Assembly: GCA_036378495.1 (NCBI GenBank)
Contig: DASUWI010000119.1
Coordinates: forward strand, 1 to 9,948
Source: JAFALX01 sp036378495
Lineage (GTDB): Bacteria; Chloroflexota; Dormibacteria; Aeolococcales; Aeolococcaceae
DNA length: 9,948 bases
Direction: 5' to 3'
Shown here in pieces: positions 1 through 8,015 of the stretch. A program made the translations under genes and the position numbers. Each line of letters begins with the position of its first letter. Position 1 is the first letter of the stretch. The notes under the pieces are model-generated. The model was not told the origin of the DNA and ran no database searches. It worked only from the letters and a program-made list of their open reading frames with translations.

Positions 1-92
1 GCGTAGACGAAAGCGGAACAGTGCATCATCGTGTGTCAAGGCGGCGCTCCTGAGGTTGGTTGAACTCTCCGAAGGATGCGCCGCTTCTTGTT

Positions 93-115
93 ACTTGGGG
101 GTCAGTCCGCCAAGT
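93..115 (-). terminator. weak hairpin downstream of the MFS gene
   Basis: ACTTGG (93-98) and CCAAGT (110-115) form a perfect six-base inverted repeat with an 11-base loop, 28 bases beyond the MFS stop codon on the minus strand. No T-rich tract follows it in the direction of transcription, so it is at best a weak or factor-dependent terminator. Bases 1-92 show no gene I can support. Confidence 0.2.
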
Positions 116-142
116 GTCGGGAGATCTCGGGGATACAACAGG

Positions 143-1810
143 CTAGCCGCCGCGGACCGGCGGAGCCGGCGCAAACATCTCCAGTCGCTCGTGCATGAGG
201 ACCTGCGCCTCGTGGCCCGTGGCAGAGCAGCCGGTGACTGCGAGCAGGAAGTCGGCTCTGCCCAGCGTGTACAGATCGAGCTCGCTGTGCGCGCGCACGG
301 TGGCCGTTCGCGGCGACGAGTTCAGCAGCGCAACCTCGCCGAAGCACGCACCGGACTGCAGCTCGCGGATCAGCCTGCCGTCGCCGATCACGTCGGCGGT
401 GCCGTGCTCGATGACGTAGAGGAAATCGCCCTCGTCGCCCTGATGGAACACGTCGGCGCCGGCGTCGACGTGGGCGCGGCCGACAACCGTCGCCAGATGA
501 TCGATCACCGGCATCGGCAGCGGCTGGAACATGCCGACGCGACGCAGCACGTCGATCTCCTCGTCGCGGCGTCCCATTGTGCGATCGATGTGCAGCAGGC
601 GCGGCAGCGCCAGCAGCACCGCCACCGGGGCGAGGAGACCCACCAGCAGCAACGCGCCAGGCAGTCCAAGACGGTCGATGAGCAGCGGCGCCACGAGCGA
701 GCCCAGCGCGACGGCGAGCGCCACAAGGCTCTCGAAGACGCCGAACAGGCGGCCGAGCAGTCCTTCGGGCACGAGGCGCACGAGCAGCGTGAAAAACCCG
801 AAGTCGAGCAACGAATTGCCGACGCCGACGGCAGCCATCAGCGCGACGAGCCCCGGTGTCGAGGAAACCGCCGAGCTCACCACCAGCGGCAGCCCCCACA
901 GCGTGATGCCGCCGCCGCCCACGGCCGCAAGGCGGCGGCCGCTCACCAGAGAGAACGCTGCGACCGATCCGGCGGTCGCGCCGGCGCCGATGGCCGCGGT
1001 CAGGAGGCCGACCCCCTCCTCACCCGTGTGCAGGACCGTGAATGCGAGCACCACGATGAAGACCGTGAGGCAGCCGCGGATGAACGTCTGGACCAGCGCG
1101 AGAGCGACCAGCAGCGCCGCATCGTGCTCCTCGCGCAGCACCCGGAATCCCGCCGCCGCCTCGGTGGCGATGGCGCGCGCCGACAGCGTCGAGCTGACGC
1201 GGGCCGGGACCTCGTAGGTGAGCCCCAGCAAGACCGCGCTCGACGCGGCGGAGAGCAGCGCGACGGCCACGACCGCGACCGCAGGTGTCGACACTCCCAG
1301 CACCAGGGCGGCGAGCAGCGGTCCCACCAGCGTGCTGGCGGAGTCGAGGAGGCCTCGCGAGGCCATCGCGCTCGTGAGCTCGAGTGGCGACCGGCAGAGC
1401 AGCGGCACGAGCGCGGAGTTGGCGGAGCGCACGAGGATGAAGGCACACGACGCCAGGACGATCAGCCCATAGAACACCGGCAGCGGGCCGTGCACCGCCA
1501 GCAGCAGCGCTGCGAGCGCAGTCACGACGGCACGAACGAGTCCAGAGAACACGAGGACGCGGTCGCGTCGCTTGCGGTCGGCGAGCGCACTTGCAAACGG
1601 CGACACGAACGCGGGCAGCGCCATGCGCAGCGCCGCGACGATCCCGACCAGCGCCGCGCCGCCGTCACCGTATGCGACGACGCCGACGATGACGGTGAGC
1701 GCCCACTCCGATGTCCACGACGCGGCGAAGGAGGCCTGCGCTCGGCGCAGGTCATGGTTGCGCATGGTCTGGCCCAACGCGGTCACGGAAGCGAGGAGGC
1801 GCGCGCGCAC
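143..1810 (-). CDS. MFS transporter with C-terminal cyclic-nucleotide-binding domain
   Basis: This 555-residue inner-membrane protein joins a major facilitator carrier (about residues 20-405) to a cytosolic cNMP-binding domain (about 427-530). The carrier half is a series of hydrophobic helices with a motif-A-like loop, ADRKRRDRV (77-85), between helices 2 and 3. The sensor half has the phosphate-binding cassette FGEVALLNSSPRTATVRA (490-507), in which Glu492 and Arg501 occupy the positions that contact ribose and the cyclic phosphate in CAP-like domains. The substrate cannot be predicted; many related carriers are annotated as drug or small-molecule exporters. The start is GTG, with a weak GAGG motif ahead of it; Met16 is an alternative. 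The gene begins 8 bases after the cyclase stop codon, so the two are almost certainly cotranscribed. Binding of cAMP or cGMP probably modulates transport, but that is inference from the fusion and the neighbouring gene. Confidence 0.9.
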   Translation of the reverse strand: MRARLLASVTALGQTMRNHDLRRAQASFAASWTSEWALTVIVGVVAYGDGGAALVGIVAALRMALPAFVSPFASALADRKRRDRVLVFSGLVRAVVTALAALLLAVHGPLPVFYGLIVLASCAFILVRSANSALVPLLCRSPLELTSAMASRGLLDSASTLVGPLLAALVLGVSTPAVAVVAVALLSAASSAVLLGLTYEVPARVSSTLSARAIATEAAAGFRVLREEHDAALLVALALVQTFIRGCLTVFIVVLAFTVLHTGEEGVGLLTAAIGAGATAGSVAAFSLVSGRRLAAVGGGGITLWGLPLVVSSAVSSTPGLVALMAAVGVGNSLLDFGFFTLLVRLVPEGLLGRLFGVFESLVALAVALGSLVAPLLIDRLGLPGALLLVGLLAPVAVLLALPRLLHIDRTMGRRDEEIDVLRRVGMFQPLPMPVIDHLATVVGRAHVDAGADVFHQGDEGDFLYVIEHGTADVIGDGRLIRELQSGACFGEVALLNSSPRTATVRAHSELDLYTLGRADFLLAVTGCSATGHEAQVLMHERLEMFAPAPPVRGG

Positions 1811-1818
1811 AGCCTGCC

Positions 1819-4800
1819 TCAGACGGCTACGCCGCGCGACCCCGTGGTGAGCTCCGCCAGTTCCGCGCGGGCGCGGCCGGCAGACACGAGGTTGCCCTTC
1901 CGCTCGAACAGTGCGAGGGCGTCGCGCAGCATGGCGCCTGCGCCCTCGACGTCCCCGGCCGCGCGCAGCACGCCAGCCAGGGTGACCAGAGCATCGCCCT
2001 GCAGGTCGATGATGTCGGTTGCGCGGATGTGCTTGACGCCCTCCCGCGCCAGCGCTTCGGCTTGCTCGAGCCGGCCCTCGGCGGCGGCGAGCTTGGCCTG
2101 GATGGCGCAGAGGTGGTACTGCGCGGCCACGTCTTCGGGGGCCGCGGTCTCGCGGCAGATCTCAGCGAACTGCCCTGCCTCCTCGCGCCGGCCCTGGGCG
2201 AACAGCACCTCTGCGAGCAGCGCCGCCACGGTCGACGTGTAGCCGCGATCACCGAGCTCGGTCAGCGACGCAAGATCGCGCCGCAGCTCGTCCTCGGCCC
2301 TGGCCAGATCCCCGGCCAGCATCTCGGCCGGGCCTGACTGCAGCGAGACGATCGCGGCGCTGTGCGTGAAGCCAAGCTCAACGAGCGTCGACCTGCTGCT
2401 CGCGTAGAGCTCACGCGCCCGCGTGAAGTTCCCCCGCATGGCTTCCAGGTGGCTGAGTGCGCTGTACGTGATGGCGACCGTGCGGCGCTCGCCGCCGGCA
2501 CGCTCGAGCAGCTGCTCACACTGCTGGATTGCGTCGCTCACCGGCGTCGGGCTGTAGACGACGCACGAACCAAGCGCGGCGAGATAGCGCAACTCGAGCA
2601 CCCTATCGCCGTCGCGCGCCGCCTCCGCAACGGCGCGGCGTGCAGCGGCCTCGGCCGCCGCGAAGTTCGCCTCGATGAACCCCGCGTACATCAGCAGCCG
2701 CCATGCGCGGGCGAGCCCCGCGGGCGCATCGAGCTGCTCCAGCTCGGCGATGGCGTCGTGCGCCGCGGTGGTGACCTCGATGGTCGCGGCGCTCTCCGGA
2801 TCGGCCATGAAGCGGCACAGCAGCCGTGCGACCGATGCCGTCGTCTCCATCGCTATGTCATCGCGCGCGTGTCCGTCGTCGGCCGCCTGCGCGAGCGCAG
2901 CGTTGGCGTCGTCGAAGCGGCCCATCTCGCTCAGCGCCTCGCCTGCATGCAGCAGGAGCAGCGAGCGTGAGGCGTCAGGCTCCGGGATCAGCGCGGCCGC
3001 CCGCCGCAGGAGTCCTCCGGCCGCCGGCATGTCACCGCGGGCTCGCGCCTGCTCCCCGGCGTCGCCCAGCAGGCCAGAGGCGCGCCGCCCGACCTCGAGC
3101 GCGTGCATGTCGGGCGGGCCCAGCTGCGTCACCGCGAGATAGGACTGCTCGAGGTGATAGCCGAGGATCTCCCGCAGCTCCGTCAGGCGGTCACGGCTCG
3201 TCAACTCCAACCACTGCACAAAGCGCTCGTGGAGCTCGGCGCGCGTACGCTTCAGCAGCACGCGATACGCGGCCTCCGAGACAAGAGCGTGCGCGAAGCG
3301 GTAGTCGTCGTCGGCGAGGGTCGCCGTCTGCACTGCGGCGACCAGCTCCTTGCGCACGAGCGCCGTCAGTGACGGCGGCACCTGGGTGCGCACGTCCTCA
3401 GGACACAGGTAGACGACGGCGTCGCCGCGGAAGCTGTGGCCGATCACCGCGCCGCGTTCCAGCACGGTGCGTTCCACCGCGGGCAGGCGGTCGAGACGCG
3501 CTGTCAGCAGCGCGCCGATGCTGGGCGGCACCTCGATGGTCTCGACGCGCGCGGTCACCACCCATTTGCCGTGAGCGTCGCGCTGCAGCGTGCCGTCGTC
3601 GATGAGCATGGAGAGCAGCTGCTCGACAAAGAGCGGGTTGCCCTGAGCCGCCTCGACGATGCGCCCCCGCACGGCCGCACTCAGCGCGCTGCCGCCCAGG
3701 AGATTGCTGACCACGTCGCCGCTTTCCTCGTCCGTCAGCGGCTGCAGGGTCAGCACCACGCTGTCCGGGCGGTCGGCCTGCCACGATTCGCGTTGATCGA
3801 GCAGCTCCGGGCGCGACGAGCAGAGGATCAGCACCGGAGCGCCGGCGATCGTCTCGCGCAGATACTCGATCAGATCGAGCAGCGTCGGTTCCGCCCAGTG
3901 GATGTCGTCGATCAGCACCACGGCGCCGCGGTGGCCGGCGACGCCCTGGAGCAGCTGCCGCACCGCCCAAAACGTCTCCTGCACGGGATAGGCGTCGGCG
4001 GAGAGGCCGATAACCGACGCCACGCGCTCGCTGACCCCCTCCGAATCGGAGCCAACGAGCGCTGTGAGCTTGGCGCGCGCCTCGTCCACGGAATCGCGGT
4101 CGGTGATGCCCGCGGCAGCGCGGGCGATGGCAGCGATCGGCCAGAAGGTGATGCCCTCTCCGTAGGACAGGCAGCGCCCGCGCAGCACGGTGGCGTACAC
4201 GCTCGCCCGGCGGGTGAACTCTTCCAGGAGCCGCGACTTGCCGGTGCCCGCAGGCGCGATGACCGTCACGAGCTCTGCCGCCCGCCGCCGGTGCGATCGT
4301 TCGCGGGCGGCCCGGAGAGCGGCGAGCTCCTCCTTCCGTCCTACGAGCGGGGTGTCGGTGCGCCGGCCGGGCTCATCGGCCGTGGCCTTCACGCCGACAA
4401 GGCGGTAGGCGGGGACGCGCTGCGCCTTGCCCTTGAGCTCGATCGGGGCCAGCTTCTCGAACGAGACGCCGCCGCGTACCAGGCGGAAGGTGCGCTCCCC
4501 GAAGAGCACCTCATTCGCCGGCGCGTTCTGCTCGAGCCGGGCGGAGACGTTGACGGCGTCGCCGGTCACGAGCCGCTGCCCGGAGACGAGATCGCCCGTC
4601 ACCACCTCGCCGGTGCTGACGCCGGTGCGGTTCTCCAGCTGCACGCCGAACCGCTCTTGGAGTCGGGGGTTCAGCGCGGCAAGTCCCACCTGCATGTCAC
4701 TCGCGGCGCGGAGCGCGCGGAGCGCGTCATCCTCGTGGGCCCGGGGAACGCCGAACACGGCCATGACGGCGTCGCCGATGTACTTCTCGATGAAGCCGCC

Positions 4801-4938
4801 GTGGCGTTCGATGGCCTCGCGCATGGCCTCGAAATACGCGTCGAGCACCTCGCGCAGCGCCTCGGGGTCGAGCCGCTCGCCCAGGCTCGTGGAGCCCTTC
4901 AGGTCGGAGAAGAGCACGGTGACCGACCGCCGCACCAT
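1819..4938 (-). CDS. class III nucleotide cyclase domain-AAA ATPase-helical repeat regulatory protein
   Basis: A 1039-residue cytosolic signalling protein. Residues 1-165 form a class III adenylate/guanylate cyclase domain, with metal-binding Asp12 (in FSDLKGST) and Asp56 (in EKYIGDAVMAVFG), Lys52, and the transition-state pair Asn130/Arg134 (in GDAVNVSAR). Residues about 195-400 form an AAA_16/STAND-type ATPase, with Walker A APAGTGKS (228-235) and Walker B VVLIDDIHW (340-348). A winged-helix-like region follows (about 470-575), then alanine-rich helical repeats of TPR/MalT type to the C-terminus. The fusion is common in Actinomycetota. The ATPase-TPR part is thought to sense a ligand or partner and control the cyclase. 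At Leu123 the purine-specifying Asp of canonical cyclases appears absent, so activity and product are uncertain. The ATG used here has no ribosome binding site, and the frame continues upstream into a zinc ribbon, so the true protein is probably longer. Confidence 0.88.
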   Translation of the reverse strand: MVRRSVTVLFSDLKGSTSLGERLDPEALREVLDAYFEAMREAIERHGGFIEKYIGDAVMAVFGVPRAHEDDALRALRAASDMQVGLAALNPRLQERFGVQLENRTGVSTGEVVTGDLVSGQRLVTGDAVNVSARLEQNAPANEVLFGERTFRLVRGGVSFEKLAPIELKGKAQRVPAYRLVGVKATADEPGRRTDTPLVGRKEELAALRAARERSHRRRAAELVTVIAPAGTGKSRLLEEFTRRASVYATVLRGRCLSYGEGITFWPIAAIARAAAGITDRDSVDEARAKLTALVGSDSEGVSERVASVIGLSADAYPVQETFWAVRQLLQGVAGHRGAVVLIDDIHWAEPTLLDLIEYLRETIAGAPVLILCSSRPELLDQRESWQADRPDSVVLTLQPLTDEESGDVVSNLLGGSALSAAVRGRIVEAAQGNPLFVEQLLSMLIDDGTLQRDAHGKWVVTARVETIEVPPSIGALLTARLDRLPAVERTVLERGAVIGHSFRGDAVVYLCPEDVRTQVPPSLTALVRKELVAAVQTATLADDDYRFAHALVSEAAYRVLLKRTRAELHERFVQWLELTSRDRLTELREILGYHLEQSYLAVTQLGPPDMHALEVGRRASGLLGDAGEQARARGDMPAAGGLLRRAAALIPEPDASRSLLLLHAGEALSEMGRFDDANAALAQAADDGHARDDIAMETTASVARLLCRFMADPESAATIEVTTAAHDAIAELEQLDAPAGLARAWRLLMYAGFIEANFAAAEAAARRAVAEAARDGDRVLELRYLAALGSCVVYSPTPVSDAIQQCEQLLERAGGERRTVAITYSALSHLEAMRGNFTRARELYASSRSTLVELGFTHSAAIVSLQSGPAEMLAGDLARAEDELRRDLASLTELGDRGYTSTVAALLAEVLFAQGRREEAGQFAEICRETAAPEDVAAQYHLCAIQAKLAAAEGRLEQAEALAREGVKHIRATDIIDLQGDALVTLAGVLRAAGDVEGAGAMLRDALALFERKGNLVSAGRARAELAELTTGSRGVAV

Positions 4939-5058
4939 CTGCGGCCGGCCAGGGGTCGCCAGGGCGGCACCGCAGAGCCCGCAGTACCGGTTCCCGTCAG
5001 GAACCGTCTCCCCACAGCTGGGGCAGGTCTGCGCGCCGCCGTCTTGAGTGCTCGCCGC
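4939..5058 (-). other. zinc-ribbon N-terminal extension of the cyclase gene, lacking a start codon
   Basis: Reading upstream of ATG 4938 in the same frame gives an open stretch back to a TGA at 5061-5059. It encodes TCPSCGETVPDG followed by NRYCGLCGAAL, two CxxC pairs of a zinc ribbon. Cyclase-ATPase proteins of this kind often begin with just such a ribbon, so the stretch looks like real coding sequence. None of its codons is ATG, GTG or TTG. The codon before Gln-Thr-Cys is GCG (5034-5032); a GTG there would give a conventional start, one base different. A TAGGAG motif lies at 5068-5063. The possibilities are a mutated start, a sequencing error, a non-canonical start, or loss of the ribbon with initiation at 4938. 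Confidence 0.6.
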
Positions 5059-5065
5059 TCAGCTC

Positions 5066-6049
5066 CTATCCCGCTCCGTAGTAGTCACCGACGCCGAGGA
5101 AGGAGATGAGCACCTGGCCGCTCTTGGTCTTGTGGCGGGAGACGACACAGGGAGCCACCCGCGGCGTGCCGCAGTCCGGGAGCAGGCCGACGAAGAACGT
5201 GACCGACCCAGAACCGACCTGGACGGTTTGCGTCGTCGGGCTCCCGCCACCGCGAGGTGTGAAGCTTACGGTGGACGCGTAGCAGATCTGGTAGAACGCG
5301 GCGCCGTTGTTCGGCGAGAGCTGCACCCCTGCCTTGGTGATCTGGATCGTGGTCTGGGCCCCGGTGCCGGAGATGCTGTTGCCGTTGCTCTGCCACACAT
5401 CGGTGGCCGTGATTGCAGACACTGTTGTGTAGCCGGGGCACGAGTAGTCCAGCCCCCCTGTCCCCATGCTCAGCAGGTCCCCGGACGCGTTGACGGCGAC
5501 GGCGGACGCGCTGCTGAACTGGTTACCGGACACTGAATCGGAGCACTTGCTCCCGGTGCACGTCGACACGTTGCCCGCGATGTAGAAGACGGAGGAGTCG
5601 ACGGTTACGAAGCCCGGAGAGCTGGCCTCGAGCTGGTAGTAGCCGGTCTTATCGATTGTCAGCGGGCTGAAGGTCGCAGTCCCGGTTGCGTCGGTGGTTG
5701 CCGTCGTCGAACCGGTCAGGGTCGCGGTGCCGCCGCTCGTCTGCAGAAGCGCCAGGGTGACCGTCAGGCCGGAGACAACGACGTCGCCGTCGTTGGGCTC
5801 ACCGACGTCGCCCTCCTGGGCTTGGACGGTGACGGGCGTCCCCGACTCGCTGAAGCCCTGGGTTGTGATGTGTTTGCCGACGACGGCGTTGCCCGGCTCA
5901 CCGGTGAAGGCGAGCGGACACGAGTCGTCTCCTCCGGCTGCCCCACAGGCTTCCGCCGATGCTCTGGTCGCAGGGATCGCTAGACCCGCACCGATTACGA
6001 CCAACACGCTCAGAATCGAAAGCGACCACTTCCGGGCCGGTCGAGCCAT
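5066..6049 (-). CDS. secreted Ig-like domain protein of unknown function
   Basis: A 327-residue exported protein. It starts with a Sec-type signal peptide: basic residues at 3-7, a hydrophobic core at about 9-27, and a likely cleavage after Ala-Ser-Ala (30-32). The mature part is rich in Thr, Ser, Gly and Val. It contains an Ig-like beta-sandwich segment (about 55-160, ending GYYQLEASSPGF...) and a second beta-rich segment with several cysteines, probably disulfide-bonded outside the cell. No transmembrane anchor, LPxTG motif or catalytic motif is visible. The ATG is preceded by an AGGGGGG ribosome binding site 8 bases upstream, which supports this start. The TAG stop is immediately followed by GAG, forming TAGGAG just ahead of the cyclase zinc-ribbon frame, so expression of the two is probably linked. 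Binding or surface sensing is possible, but function is not evident from sequence. Confidence 0.75.
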   Translation of the reverse strand: MARPARKWSLSILSVLVVIGAGLAIPATRASAEACGAAGGDDSCPLAFTGEPGNAVVGKHITTQGFSESGTPVTVQAQEGDVGEPNDGDVVVSGLTVTLALLQTSGGTATLTGSTTATTDATGTATFSPLTIDKTGYYQLEASSPGFVTVDSSVFYIAGNVSTCTGSKCSDSVSGNQFSSASAVAVNASGDLLSMGTGGLDYSCPGYTTVSAITATDVWQSNGNSISGTGAQTTIQITKAGVQLSPNNGAAFYQICYASTVSFTPRGGGSPTTQTVQVGSGSVTFFVGLLPDCGTPRVAPCVVSRHKTKSGQVLISFLGVGDYYGAG

Positions 6050-6161
6050 GGGTCTGCCCCCCTGCTGAGAACTCTCCAGAACCCGAACGCCCCAAGCCGG
6101 TCCGGGTCGTCGCGATATCCGCGGATGATACCGGGTCCGCTGGACCGGTGGTGACAGAAGC

Positions 6162-6193
6162 CCGGGCGGTGGGTCCTCAGGTCCACCGCCCGG
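6162..6193 (-). terminator. strong inverted repeat between the kelch and secreted-protein genes
   Basis: CCGGGCGGTGG (6162-6172) and CCACCGCCCGG (6183-6193) are perfect 11-base complements around a 10-base loop. The hairpin lies 53-84 bases past the kelch stop codon and about 110 bases before the secreted-protein start. Placement suggests a terminator separating the kelch transcript from the downstream three-gene unit. The bases after the stem on the minus strand (GCTTCTGTC) are not a proper T tract, so it is not a textbook Rho-independent terminator. Confidence 0.45.
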
Positions 6194-6245
6194 TGGCCCG
6201 TCGGGCGCCGTGGTGCTCGCCGGTGAGATCCGCGAGCTCAGGCGC

Positions 6246-7922
6246 CTACGTCTTCACCTTGACACCTGTCCGGCGCCGCGCACCGGACGGCGTGCTCACC
6301 GCCACCGCCGGCTCCTTCGAGCGCAGCGCGTCGTGCGTCGGCCCCAGCTGGCGGCCGAGCTGCTCGAGCACCTCGATGCCGCCGCGGATCTCACTCCATG
6401 CCGCCTGAGCGCGAATGGCGATGTCACCGTCCCACGGCCCGACCGGCTCGGGGCCATGCGGCGTGATCACCCAGAGCGGCCCGTCGGCGAGGCTCCCGAT
6501 GAGTCGGTTGACGAGCGCCTCGTTGATGGGAAGGTGCAGCAAGAACGGGACAACTGTGACTGGAACGCACTCGGACGAGATGCCGTTGGCGACCAGACAG
6601 AGGCGGTAGGAGCCGGGGGATACGCCGGCGGGCACCTTGAACGACGTCGACTCGGTCATGGTCCCGGTGGCGACACCCATCGTGCTGTGGTCGAACGTGC
6701 GGCAGTAGATCACCCTGCCACCACCCTCGAGGCGCACCAGCGGGTAGTTCGTCGCCATGCTGGCGTCGTCGCCATAGCTCACCGCCTGCGACAGGCCGTT
6801 GAGCTGGCGGCCGAAGATGGTGTAGGTGCGGCCGGCGCGGACGGCGACGGGATGGCTTGTGATCGTCGGGCGCCAGTCCTCGTCCGGTGACCCATCGGGC
6901 GTATACACCTCGATGTCCGCGCTGCCCGCACCGAACAGCACCTGGCCGGTGGGAACCAGGATCATGCGGCCCACGAACGGCGGGCCGCCATGATTCGGCG
7001 GGTTGGGGACGGCGGTGAGGGTGCTGCCGTCGCACTCGAAGAACTGCGTCGGCCCGGGGAAGCTGCCGCCCTCGCCCGCCGGGCCCGCGACGCAGAGCAC
7101 GCGGCCATTGGGCAGGAGGCACGCGGGCGCGTCTTTCGGCTCGAGCAGCTTGCCGTTGATGTCCTTCGGAAAGTCGGGCCCCGTGACCCAGCTGCCCGGG
7201 TCGTTGGCCTGCGCGGGTGGGGTGTACAGCGCGGTGTGTCCGGTGGCACCGAGCGCGAGGACACGACCGTCGGTCAGCAGGATTGCGGGACCGATCTCGA
7301 TCGACGACGCCTGCACCAGGTCTTGCGGCGTCGCACCCGCGGTCACCCACTGGTTCGCCGGCGCGACGTACTTCTCGGTGTTCGGATGGTTGCTGCACTC
7401 GGGCGCGAGCACCGTCTGGTCGGGGAGGAGGGTCCATGTCTCCTCCGAGCTCGTGTCCGCCTTCGCCGGTCCCGACGACCATGTTTGACTGACGGGGTCG
7501 AAGATCGCGGTCGCGGTCGTGTTGATCGATCCCAGCAGCAGCTTGCCGTCCGGGAGCACGCAGCATGGCGCGTCACCGATGTTGGTCCACCCGGCCGGGG
7601 TCGGCAGATCCTTCCACGCGTTGAGCACCGGGTCGTAGAGCTCCGCTGCGTCGAGGTCGCCACCCGCGTCGCTGTACTCGCCGCCCGCGACGAAGACGCG
7701 ACCGTCGGCGAGCACCGCGGAGGCGAAGTACAGGCGGCTGTGATGCATCGGCGCCAGCGGCGCCAGCGAACCCGTGATGTAGTCGCCCGTCGAGTCCGGT
7801 GAGAGCCGCCACCAGTTCTTGCCGCCCGCCTCCTGACACATCACCGTGCCGTCGGTGAGCAGCAGCATCGTGCCGACGGCAAACGTCGGCTGCGTGCTTA
7901 AGGCTGTCCACATCCCTGCCAT
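6246..7922 (-). CDS. kelch-like seven-repeat beta-propeller protein with C-terminal Ig-like domain
   Basis: A 558-residue protein. Seven copies of a kelch-type strand pattern occur at about residues 21 (LLTDGTV), 71 (LADGRVFVAGG), 122 (VLPDGKLLLGS), 165 (LLPDQTVLAPE), 215 (LLTDGRVLALG), 269 (LLPNGRVLCVAG) and 322 (LVPTGQVLFGAG). The 43-54 residue spacing fits a seven-bladed propeller. Residues about 351-460 form an Ig/galactose-oxidase-C-terminal-like sandwich, and 465-558 a mostly helical tail with a basic end. The architecture recalls galactose and glyoxal oxidases, but I cannot find their Tyr-His copper ligand pair, so catalysis is unlikely to be of that kind. No signal peptide is visible; the protein appears cytosolic unless exported unconventionally. 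A GGAGGT ribosome binding site six bases before the ATG fixes the start. The role is unknown; propellers usually bind proteins or glycans. Confidence 0.8.
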   Translation of the reverse strand: MAGMWTALSTQPTFAVGTMLLLTDGTVMCQEAGGKNWWRLSPDSTGDYITGSLAPLAPMHHSRLYFASAVLADGRVFVAGGEYSDAGGDLDAAELYDPVLNAWKDLPTPAGWTNIGDAPCCVLPDGKLLLGSINTTATAIFDPVSQTWSSGPAKADTSSEETWTLLPDQTVLAPECSNHPNTEKYVAPANQWVTAGATPQDLVQASSIEIGPAILLTDGRVLALGATGHTALYTPPAQANDPGSWVTGPDFPKDINGKLLEPKDAPACLLPNGRVLCVAGPAGEGGSFPGPTQFFECDGSTLTAVPNPPNHGGPPFVGRMILVPTGQVLFGAGSADIEVYTPDGSPDEDWRPTITSHPVAVRAGRTYTIFGRQLNGLSQAVSYGDDASMATNYPLVRLEGGGRVIYCRTFDHSTMGVATGTMTESTSFKVPAGVSPGSYRLCLVANGISSECVPVTVVPFLLHLPINEALVNRLIGSLADGPLWVITPHGPEPVGPWDGDIAIRAQAAWSEIRGGIEVLEQLGRQLGPTHDALRSKEPAVAVSTPSGARRRTGVKVKT

Positions 7923-8015
7923 GGCTGCACCTCCAGGGATTCCGCCCTCTGATCGGCCGCGAACGGCCAGGTCGCCATCATGCTCTCGGTGCTGGTCGTG
8001 TGGCGGTGGAGAATC

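Noticed and set aside
34..39. Minus-strand TTGACA near the left edge, possible -35 of a gene beyond the window
   Set aside because: No -10 hexamer at the right spacing and only a few dozen bases remain, so it cannot be evaluated.
56..2242. Plus-strand 728-residue open frame
   Set aside because: It lies antisense to the MFS gene and the cyclase C-terminus. Its product is very rich in Arg, Gln, His and Glu with no domain pattern, typical of the reverse strand of GC-rich genes.
3436..5109. Plus-strand 557-residue open frame
   Set aside because: Antisense to the cyclase-ATPase gene, whose catalytic and Walker motifs are unmistakable on the other strand. No recognisable motif in the plus-strand product.
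6111..6156. Promoter of the secreted-protein gene (TATCAT at 6130-6125, palindrome ATCCGCGGAT at 6117-6126)
   Set aside because: The -10-like hexamer has no acceptable -35 at 16-18 bases, and the short palindrome is within chance expectation; position is reasonable but support is too thin.
6424..7566. 380-residue minus-strand frame inside the kelch gene
   Set aside because: Out-of-frame reading of the kelch sequence, Arg/Ala-rich and without repeats or motifs.
6246..7922. Functional galactose or glyoxal oxidase
   Set aside because: The scaffold matches, but I could not find the copper-ligand Tyr-His pair or a secretion signal, so only a kelch-like assignment is supported.
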